Assembly: GCA_032164245.1 (NCBI GenBank)
Contig: JAVMKO010000005.1
Span: 42,746,133-42,810,132, forward strand
Direction of reading: 5' to 3'
From: Sternotherus odoratus
Lineage: Eukaryota; Chordata; Testudines; Kinosternidae
DNA: 64,000 nt
Shown here piece by piece: positions 56,130-64,000 of this stretch (the stretch's first letter is position 1; the number at the start of each line of letters is the position of its first letter). A program made the translations under genes and the position numbers. Below the pieces are notes generated by a model. That model worked only from the letters and a program-made list of their open reading frames with translations, had not been told where the DNA came from and searched no databases.

Positions 56130-56370
56130 ATCCCGTGGCATGTGGACACAGAAGTCCCCTGACTGGATCAGACCATTGGCCAATTTATTCCATGCTCCTG
56201 CCTCCAGTTCCACCAAACAATGCAGTGACCCATCCAAGCCCATGCCCTTCCTCTGCAACAGACTCTCTGTCTGGTATCCTGCCTCGTACACTAGATCAGA
56301 CCCCTGGTCTAACCAATCCAGAGCCTGGTAGGAGCCAATACCTGGTACCTACCTCATCCTGTCCAGGATG
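56130..56370 (-). mobile_element. CR1-like 3' tail fragment, minus strand
   Basis: gactggatcagaccattggc and a second ctagatcagacccctggtct form two partial, tandem-like copies of the tail also seen at 10475-10800. Confidence 0.4.
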
Positions 56371-57119
56371 CAGCTCAGCCCATGTGCCACGCTGAACATG
56401 GGCAGTGCGGGAATCCAGGAGACCATTTTCTACCCTCAGGCATGAGCTTTCATTACCCGTGGCATCATCTCTTGAACAGCTACAAATGACTGGTGATCGT
56501 GAAATTATCCAGACCTTTAAAGAACCAATTTCTCAGCCCTCTGGACTCAATAAGCCCTCCTGGCAGTGAATGAGATGCTTCATCAAGCAGAATTCCCCTG
56601 GACTTGTTCTACATTTCCAGCCTGGTCACTTCATCCATCACTCCCCGCTTGAGGGAGCAAAGAAAAAACTTTTCCATCAGTTTTCACTCCACCCTCAGTC
56701 CAGTCCTGTCTAAGCCTTCTCCTGGCTGGGCAAAGCAACCTAGTTCTTGCCAGTTTTTGGCAGACAGAAGCTTCCTCATATTCACAGCCATCTCCCCTGT
56801 CGTTCTCTGGGGCATTCCAATCACACCAGTTTCCTTCCTGCGGGCAGCTCACCCAGACTGGACCCCACCCCCCTTTACAACCATGTTTGAGGTGATGCCA
56901 CGGTGGGTAGGATGGTCAGAAAGTGGACACCTATGCGCAGATAGTCATTTCCCACCTGAAAACAGGCATTTCCTGGAGAGCCATTTGCACAGCCCACTCC
57001 CGACTGCTTCAAGTCCTTGAGCCTCAATCCTCAGGCCCTATCACTAGCATGTTCTGTGTTATTTTCTATCCCATTCCCCCCCCCCCCTTTTTTTAAAATA
57101 CCTCCCAAGCATCTTACTC
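56371..57119. other. No recognised features
   Basis: This is unassigned sequence with a C/T-run at about 57074-57094. Confidence 0.45.
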
Positions 57120-57190
57120 GCATTGGAGGCCAGATCCTCAGCTGGTGTAAATCAGCAGGACTCCATCCACTGAGGATCTGGCTCTCTAAT
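57120..57190. repeat. Short MITE-like inverted repeat
   Basis: The arms gccagatcctcag and ctgaggatctggc enclose a ctggtgtaaatcagcagg interior. This layout is typical of a very short palindromic dispersed element. Confidence 0.6.
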
Positions 57191-57779
57191 TACATGCAAA
57201 AGCCCCATCCAGGTGGAGAGAGAAGAACCCAGCCCCGAAGCAGGCCAAATGTGCAAGAAAGCAATTGGTATGTGGTTTCGTGGATAGCCAAGGTGGCTTT
57301 GCTCCACCGTTAGCCACGGGCTGTGTGGTTCCTGGAGCTTGCGTATTACAGCGCTGGGTTAGTCACCAGCTTGCTTACTGACTCCAAAGGTTTTGTGAAT
57401 GGGAGGGATCCCAGAAATTCACCCTGGGAGGGTGCCACTGGATACTCTCCCATTTTCAAACTTTCAAGCGTCTAATCCAGGATCGGGAGACTAGTGACCA
57501 GTTACCAAACAGGAAGAGAGAAGTGCAACTGACCCAGCAGGCGAATGCCCCACAGGCTGGAATGCGTTTGCAGGGTCTGTTTACAGATATGATGGCAGAG
57601 ACCAGGATTGGTTTGGGGACAAAGAACCATGCTGTCTGGGGCAGTTCTACTGGCTCCTACTCCCCCATGAGGCTTTTCTGTTGGCTGCCTGCCTTCCTTG
57701 GTGCCTACGCAGGGCCCTTGCTGGGAGTTGGTACAGCGAGCATCAAGGGTTAATTCCGATTGGGGTGTGAGGCGGCTCT
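57191..57779. other. No recognised features
   Basis: This is unassigned sequence. Confidence 0.45.
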
Positions 57780-58022
57780 TTCCCCAGGTGCGCCATTAAC
57801 CCATCCACTGCGCCCACAAAACCAATTACATGCGCTCTCACCCAATTAGTTTCTAATTATGGCCTTGTAGTGCATTCAACGTAATTAATATGTAAATTAC
57901 ATGGCATGTTTATATTCAATAACCACTTCCCCGTGTTCCTGGCTGCAGGGATCGCGCTGCCTTTTGGGTGGGGTCTTTGCTTTATTTTAATCTGGGTGAC
58001 TGAATTTAATTTAAATGCCAAC
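57780..58022. promoter_or_regulatory. AT-rich candidate conserved noncoding block
   Basis: This has several homeodomain-type cores (ccaattagtttctaattatg, gtaattaatatgtaaattac, ttatattcaataacc, gaatttaatttaaat) in 240 bp and no repeat hallmarks. It lies upstream of the semaphorin coding exons and may be a developmental enhancer. Confidence 0.35.
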
Positions 58023-58033
58023 AGAGTAGCCGA

Positions 58034-58062
58034 TACCGTATTTCCCTAGCTATAAGATGCAC
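58034..58062. mobile_element. Isolated end of the CGTATAAGACG-type element
   Basis: taccgtatttccctagctat followed by aagatgcac resembles the left terminus at 31579-31603. No matching second end is seen nearby. Confidence 0.4.
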
Positions 58063-58119
58063 ACCACAATGACTGCTGGTACGCAGGAATCATTCAAACC
58101 CTGCATAGGTCTCTCAGCA

Positions 58120-58225
58120 GGACTCGTACATGCACGCGCACACACATATGCAGACACATGCATACGTGTGCACACCCATTCACAGGCCCCACAACTGCAT
58201 ACACACTCATGTGCACACACGCACG
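58120..58225. repeat. Interrupted (CA)n repeat
   Basis: acgcgcacacacatatgcag and cacacacgcacg-like runs form a simple repeat. It is followed by a purine-rich (GA) tract to about 58480. Confidence 0.8.
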
Positions 58226-58480
58226 GGGAAGGCAGAGTGAGAAAGGGGAAGGCACAGAGCAATCTGCTTCCCAGAGCAATGTGCGGAGGTGAGAGGAGAT
58301 GGGGTGGGGGAAAAGAGACAAAGGAATGAAGAAACCAGCTAGGAGGCAGGCAAGGAGCGAGAGATGGGAAAGGAGCCAGATGGAGGGGAGGAGAGGAAAG
58401 AGAGGGGGAAAGCAGGAAAGAGCACAAGCCTGCACAGACAGAATGGGAAAGCGCTCACACAGAAAGGGCTGATCCTGCCT

Positions 58481-59599
58481 CTGAAAAGGTTGATGGCAAA
58501 ACATCCCGAGCCGGGTGGTGCGGGGTCTGGGCCAGGATGCTGTGTGAGCCTCAGTTGCACCACTCGGGCAGTGTCATTTACACCCAGCGGGGCCGAGGTG
58601 TAACTAAGAATCAGGCCTTGGGTCTGCATTGGGCTGGATTCCTAGAGTGCAGGGCGTTCATTGGTAACTGCGTTCTTAGAGGGGAAGCCATAGCCTGAGA
58701 TCTTGGCTGCGGCTTGCCAGGGAAGTTACATCCTCAGCAGGGAGGTCCTGGCCCCAGCGTTAGTACTAACCTAGGGCTGTCTTGCTTGGGCGAACTTGTC
58801 TGCACCTGCACTGGGAATTGCACAGGCCCATTTCCTGCATGACAGGTTTGACTCAGCTCCGGTTCGGTTCGTAGCCCAGGGCAGAGCTCCACGCTGGTAG
58901 TAGGAGCTGGGCGTGGGTGGAACTGGCCCAAGGGCAGGGAGCTCCATAAATTAACCCTCCCCAGGCCTCCGGCTCTCACTCGGTGGTTGTGGACAGCTGG
59001 AGGCATGGCACATGGCTCCCACAGAAAACGCCCTGGGTATCAGGGGCAGGCGGGCACCAGCAGGGAACAACCAGCGCTCAGAGATCACAGAAAGGGGGTG
59101 GAAATCCTGCTTGGAACAAGGGTCTCCCCCAGGCCTGCCCCACCTCCTCCCCTCAGAGATGGGATCTGTCCCATAATTGCTCAGACGCACAGCTGTGGAA
59201 CTTAAACAAGGGATGCAAACCAAGCTGAGATTTCAGCTGAGCGGGTGCTTTCTAATGAACCTGGCTGGCTCTCCGGCAGCCTGGGAGATGGGCGGGGAGG
59301 GCGCCCAGCTGAGCTGAGGAGGGTTTGGAAGCAGGAACAGGACAGCTGAAGGCCTGGGCTGCAAAGCCCAGTTCCTGCTACCAGCCTCTGCTCCCTGTTC
59401 CCATGCAGCCGGCCACCCCCCTGGCCCCAGCTAGCTTCTCTGAAGAGCCTCCGGCTCCCAGCCTGTGTGTGGGCACACGGCATGGGCTCCAATCTGTACC
59501 CAGCCACACAACAGCAGGGTGCGGAGCGTGTGTGAGACCCACTGGCCAGGAAGATGAGCCGCAGAGGATAGGAGTGTTACAACTCCGGGCAAGGGAAGG
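58481..59599. other. No recognised features
   Basis: This is unassigned sequence. Confidence 0.45.
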
Positions 59600-59665
59600 A
59601 AGTCGGCTCCGTAGCTCAAATGGCAGCAGCTCAGGCTTTTAGCCCTGTGGGTCCCCACTCCATAA
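59600..59665 (+). repeat. tRNA-derived SINE head
   Basis: cgtagctcaaatggcagcag resembles a tRNA A-box region. A weakened B-box region, gtgggtccccactcc, follows about 30 bp later. It lacks the cloverleaf of a real tRNA gene. Confidence 0.4.
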
Positions 59666-60370
59666 ACCCAAGATAACAGCTGTCTCCCCTGCCCCACTGA
59701 ATAGTACCCCTATGGGATGTGACACTGGTAGTGCAGTGCCCCTAGACATGAACTGAATCACACATTGTCCTCCCAGCTGCCCACAGTCCCAGGGAGGGCC
59801 CTGGGTTTGGGGTAGAAGCTGTAGCCAGACACATGCGAACTCCCCCTCCATGCCCAGATTCAGGATGCTCAGAGACAAGGCTCCTGTGGTGGATTTTGAG
59901 GCCTGGGTTAAGCCCCCAGGGCTCCGCAGCCATGATGCCCCCTCCAGCTGGGAAGCTGTGGGGCTCAAGGGGAGGAGGAAGTGCACTTTGAACCCACTGC
60001 CTCTTTGCACAGAGGGTGACAATGGCAAGAACCTGCAGGGAGACCCTGAGAGAGAGAATGGCCTGCTCATCCCTAGAGGGCACCAGTGACATGGGGCTCC
60101 CAGCTGCTGCAGGCATAGCACCATTGCTAGAACCAGGCTTGCCACCTGTGCCCAGCCACAGCCCCACTGCTCTCAGCACAGTGGGGGGCACACACCTCTG
60201 GTCCATAACACTGCAGCACAGGCCCCGTGCTAACACCTCCTGCTCCTAAGGGGCAGAGATCAGTCTTGGTGATGCAAGGAGAGCCACAGTCACAGTCATC
60301 AGCTTGGGTAAGGGGATACGCTGCACAGCCATGCAGCAGCCTTCCCCTGCACTGCTCCTATCTAGCCCCC
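59666..60370. other. No recognised features
   Basis: This is unassigned sequence up to the minus-strand LTR. Confidence 0.45.
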
Positions 60371-60838
60371 TTTAAGCGGGCCTCTGACCGCCCTCTTGAA
60401 AACACAGGCAGGAGACTGCTTTTTGGCTTCACCAGTGTCTTTTATTTGTGCACCCACAGTGCAAAAACCCCACCACCTATATACAGCTTGCTATCGGTAG
60501 AGCTCCAGCTCAGCCCTCAGCTTGGCTGGCCTTAGGAATAGCTAGCCCTTGCAGGCTTTCAGTCCTTGCTAGCTTCCTTAGCAGCTACTACTACTCTGCA
60601 CCTTCTCTCTCTTTCTCTTCACCTCCCTCTCCCACCACCCTGGCTTCCTCCCTAGCAGGCCTTATATCCTCCGGAGGCTGCCAGGTGGAGCACATTAAGC
60701 CCTCTGCAGCCCAGGGCTACAGCCAGGTGGCTGATTAGCCTGCCCTAGCAGGCCGGGCTTGCAGAGGCTTTTGGCTTTTGCAGGGCAAGGAGGGAGCAGG
60801 GGCTGACTCAGCAGGCGCTGAGTCAGCTGCCTGCTACA
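60371..60838 (-). mobile_element. Solo LTR, family B (468 bp), minus strand
   Basis: On the minus strand it begins TGTAGCAGG and ends CGCTTAAA. It aligns along its length with 7105-7558: shared gcagagggcttaatg, cctggcagcctcc, ggtggtggggttt and agtctcctgcctg blocks. The TATA-like box is gatataag (60661-60668, complement) and the polyadenylation signal is aataaa (60441-60446, complement). A run of five C on both sides (60366-60370 and 60839-60843) is the likely target duplication. Confidence 0.85.
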
Positions 60839-61039
60839 CCCCCACAGCTGGAAAACACTGGGCTCAGCCATTAAATACATCCCAGGGCAGCCTGCGAGCT
60901 GGACACCAGACCCGTAACCTGGGGCTAACACAGCTGTGCAGCCATCCCTGGGCTTAGTTATTTACAGGCATCATCCCTCGGCCACCTGTTGCCAAGCCTG
61001 GAGCCTCACAGGATGCAGGTTCCCTGCTGTGCAGTCAGC

Positions 61040-61110
61040 ATTCAACAAACGGGGAAACTGAGGCCCAGGGAGGGGACATAACTGAGGCGGGGTAGCATCA
61101 GAACCCAGCC
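61040..61110. repeat. MIR-like SINE remnant
   Basis: ggggaaactgaggcccaggg followed by a acataactgaggc part is the conserved MIR core/tail. Confidence 0.5.
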
Positions 61111-61169
61111 CTTGTGGCTTAGCCATGTGCTCATCCTGTCTCCCCTGCCTCTCCCTGGATGGGGCCAGC

Positions 61170-61298
61170 TAGGGTGACTAGACAGCAAATGTGAAAAGTC
61201 AACACGGGGGAGGTGAAAGGGGGTAATAGGAGCCTATATAAGAAAAAGACCCCAAAATCGAGACTTTCCCTATAAAATCAAGACATCTGGTCACCTTA
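61170..61298. mobile_element. 129-bp hAT-type MITE
   Basis: The ends TAGGGTGACTAGAC and TAAGGTGACCAGAT (reverse complement) are inverted repeats. The flanks gggccagc (61162-61169) and gggccaca (61299-61306) agree at 6 of 8 positions. The interior ataggagcctatataagaaa and the two aaaatcgagac / aaaatcaagac parts are characteristic of a small sauropsid MITE family (recalled). Confidence 0.8.
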
Positions 61299-61455
61299 GG
61301 GCCACAGGAAGACCAATCCATGGGAGGCAGCCGGTGTAGGTTCTCCGGGGACGCTAGGCACAAACACAGGTGCAGAGGGAATTCATACATGGCTGAACAT
61401 CCAACCCCTCTCAGCAAACACGCTGCCCCCTGTGGGCCCCCTTGGATAAAAGGTG

Positions 61456-61477
61456 CACACACACACACACACACACA
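61456..61477. repeat. (CA)11 microsatellite
   Basis: This is a perfect ca run. Confidence 0.9.
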
Positions 61478-62344
61478 TGGTCACCAGAGGGCATGGGGCT
61501 TTCAGGCTGACTGGGTAGCTGACAGCCAGCCTGCCCCATGCTGACTCTGTGGCGCTGAACGGAGGCAGTAAGGTGGGAGGGGCGAGCCTGGAATGCGCCC
61601 GGGCCTGGCCTTTCCAGGAACGCCCCCCTGCCCCACTTCAAAGCCCGTCGCCTTTTCCTGCTAACTTGACGCTTTGCCATGAGCCAGAGTCTCAGATCAG
61701 CAGCACGGCTCGCTGGGCAATGGGCACACGGGGCTGCCGCCAATCGCAGCTGGACTCCGCATCCCACGCTATTCAAGCCTCAGCTCTGGGAGGCAGGTGA
61801 TGACAGACCCGCAGCTTGCATTTAACCACAGCCATGTCTAGCTCCTGGGGCTAAATCGCAAAGCTGGAAACATGCCGGTGCCCACAGGAGGAGAACAACA
61901 ATCCCACCCATACTCCCTTTTGTGGCGTGCCATGTCGGGGGCCCAACCCTCGAGCTGGGGACTGTTTGGTCTGGCGACAGTGGGGGTGTGCGGCTGGGTT
62001 TCTTTACATAGCTTCAAATGGTTCCCCACTGCTTGAGGACAGCCAGTCTGTCTGAGCCTCTGTCGTACTCATGCTCTGTGTTTGCTTTACCCCGGGGGGC
62101 GCTGGTCTCAGCTCGTGGGAGGGGCGGGGGCCCCAGCAAACTGACAGCAGCCCTCTCCATGCTGCTCCTGAGACACTTTCAGCTGCCGTGTGTGGGCGTG
62201 GCGGTCGGGGGAGCCCAGCAGTCCAGCAGCACCTGGCCACGCCTCTGGGGCACAGTTCAGAAAATTGTCATCGCACTGTCTGAGCTGCTTTTAAAGGGGG
62301 TCACGTCACTGAGTTAGGGGCATGTCTAATAATAAAGAGTTAGA
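61478..62344. other. No recognised features
   Basis: This is unassigned sequence. Confidence 0.45.
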
Positions 62345-62560
62345 CCCCAGGGAAGTTAGAAATGTGGATAATTACATTGTGGGTCTGAGCTTTACCCTCA
62401 TACGGAGCTTTCCACCCCTCGGGCACAAAGCACTTTACAAGAGGGTAACAAAAGTTTTCTCTATTGTACATCTGGGGAAACTGAGGCACATCACTCAACA
62501 GCACAGGAACAGAGTCCAGGCCTCCAGCCTCCCACAGGGGCCCGGGGCCAGACTGACAAA
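62345..62560 (+). repeat. MIR-type SINE fragment
   Basis: The order caaagcactttacaag, then tctggggaaactgaggcaca and the following tcactcaacagcacagg fits the MIR consensus core and tail. Confidence 0.55.
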
Positions 62561-62606
62561 GGTATTTAGGGGCCTAAAGACAGATATACAGCCTGTAGGA
62601 TTTCTA

Positions 62607-62780
62607 CAGTCGGACCCCACAATACCACGACGATTGGGATCCAAAAATACCCGATTGCGGTAAACGCGGGGTCACGCTATTGCGGGGTCGTGTGGCACCG
62701 CTGCCATCGGGAGCCACGCGTGCCCTGCACTATAAGCAGATTTGCGCTATAGCGGGGCACAGTATTGCGGGGTTCCACTA
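62607..62780. mobile_element. Tc1/mariner-type MITE (174 bp)
   Basis: The ends CAGTCGGACCCCACAATA and TAGTGGAACCCCGCAATA (reverse complement) are inverted repeats flanked by TA on both sides (62605-62606 and 62781-62782). Interior parts gcggtaaacgcggggtcacg and ttgcgctatagcggggcaca repeat the terminal motif in both orientations. There is no transposase. Confidence 0.82.
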
Positions 62781-63039
62781 TATAAAGTGCCTAAGTCTCA
62801 CTGACTCCATTCAGAGTTAGGTGCCTACCCTGCTTAGGCACTTCACAGGTGCCTAGCAGTCGCTTTAGGCATCTAAATCCCTTTGGAGCATCGGTTCTCC
62901 TTGACATCAGAGCTCCCCAGGTCGGGTAGCGGCACCGGGAGTTTGCTGGCTAGGCCGCAGGTGAGGTGGAGGCTACGGCTGTGGGGTCGTCCCCTCGTGC
63001 ACTGAAATGGTTTGTTGTCATGGACTGATCAGAAGGCGG
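62781..63039. repeat. Dispersed 'agttaggtgcctacc' repeat and unassigned DNA
   Basis: The repeated gtgcctaa / aggcacttcacaggtgcct blocks at 62785-62885 belong to a common turtle interspersed sequence (recalled). Confidence 0.4.
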
Positions 63040-63190
63040 CGCGGGCTGCATTCTCACCCTGGCACTGCTGATTTGTTTGAGTGTCGCTCCCCCTTGATGG
63101 GTTATTTATGATGTAATTAAGCTAATTACATGTAATGTGAGCGGCTCCATGGCCCCGAGCCAAGTGTTTTTCCTATTTAACCACTTCACA
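63040..63190. promoter_or_regulatory. AT-rich candidate conserved noncoding block
   Basis: The stretch tatgatgtaattaagctaat followed by tacatgtaatgtgagc and a cacttcacaggtggg part combines homeodomain and E-box/T-box-like cores. The motif set is similar to the block at 57780. Confidence 0.3.
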
Positions 63191-64000
63191 GGTGGGAGGG
63201 AACTGAGGAACGCCGATGCCTTGGAGATTAAACGACTGGCTTCTTTGCCGCTCTGCTGAGCATTTGTGCTACTGGTGCTCGCTTGGCTTGATTGCGAGTC
63301 GCTCCCGCCTCCCAGGGGGCTGCTCTGCCCTGCACAAGGGAGATCAGGGCTGGAGAGGGGCAGGGAGGGGGAAGAGCGGAGCGGCCGGGTGGGGGCGCTT
63401 TTTGGCTGCCCAGACCAAGGAGGGAAAAAGACCTGGACAGCGGCTTAGCAAGAGGGGCCCAGGTCCCGGCCCGTCCAGAAGAAAATAACTACCAGGCCTG
63501 AGGAATAACAAAGGGAGCAGCACTTGCTGGGCCCTATGCGACTTTTCACAGGGGGTTGGGGGAGTGGGAGGGAGTGGGCTCTCCTGGAAGCCAGCTGAGC
63601 CCTGACAGCTCGGGAAGAGCCCTCCTCCCTCCCAGCTCGACCCCATTATCCCACCTAACGGAAACAAACTCTCCACGGCTAATTGAGATCAATAAATCAC
63701 TCCTTCACAGGGAGCATTTTCCACTGGTTCCCAGTGGCCCAGCCCGCTCCCCACCCCAGATTTGCCTCCCCCCTCTTGCAGGGAAGGGGCCAGGCGCTCA
63801 GACAGCAGCAGCATCCTCTCGCAGCCCTCGGGACTGGTCCTGCCTTGGGATTTAGCCCAGATCCCGGGAGGTGAGGCTTGGGTCACTTGTTATTTAACCC
63901 TGTGCTCCAGTGGGAAGGCACCTCTGGGCCACCAGGTGTTTGGCACCTCAGCTGATCAAAGGCCAAATTCTGCTCCCCTGGCACTGGTGTAAATGCAGAG
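63191..64000. other. No gene; dispersed repeat end at window edge
   Basis: The last 40 bp (ggccaaattctgctcccctg and ggtgtaaatgcagag) belong to the repeat class seen at 54930-55055. Confidence 0.45.

Noticed and set aside
59600..59665. tRNA gene
   Set aside because: Only A-box and weak B-box-like parts are present. The acceptor and anticodon stems do not pair, so a SINE head is more likely.

Overview
This is a piece of a vertebrate nuclear genome, most likely from a turtle. Genes are split by long introns, and the intergenic and intronic DNA is full of CR1 LINE pieces, many short hAT-type elements with 8-bp target duplications, Ty3/gypsy-like remains, solo LTRs, and GC-rich minisatellites. 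That mix, together with hAT elements carrying an inverted CCAAT hairpin, is what I know from turtle assemblies. No prokaryotic features (operons, CRISPR arrays) are present.

The only host gene I can support is a class 3 semaphorin, best matched to SEMA3F, on the minus strand. Five consecutive coding exons of the sema domain lie at 23493-23653, 20013-20075, 18091-18210, 8129-8222 and 3772-3891. Their splice sites follow the GT-AG rule and the phases join into one continuous 186-codon open frame. The signal-peptide exon was not found and is probably to the right (upstream); the next sema-domain exon lies to the left, outside the window. About 40 kb (23654-64000) is therefore the first coding intron and/or upstream DNA of this gene, where regulatory DNA may lie.

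Layout: 1-24 kb holds the exons and introns, including two 1.1-kb solo LTRs, one of which contains a second, younger solo LTR, plus two hAT elements at 20.4-22.5 kb. 24-36 kb is rich in satellites: a rearranged LTR with a hAT element inside it, four CTCF-like motifs, (TG)n, (TA)n, a 2.2-kb TIR element built on a CGTATAAGACG end, and a 1.1-kb G-rich element. 36-41 kb is plain. 41-46 kb has a broken gypsy element (gag joined to integrase, with protease and reverse transcriptase missing), a CR1 piece and a hAT element. 48-53 kb has three more hAT elements, two of them inside the same CR1 copy. 54-64 kb has a degenerate tandem array, a minus-strand solo LTR, small MITEs and AT-rich stretches that look like conserved noncoding DNA.

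I see no undescribed protein system. The most unusual content is structural: precisely dated nesting of elements, hAT elements that have accumulated several unrelated tandem arrays, a 79-bp almost identical inverted pair 4.5 kb apart, and a repeat that scatters CTCF-like motifs.
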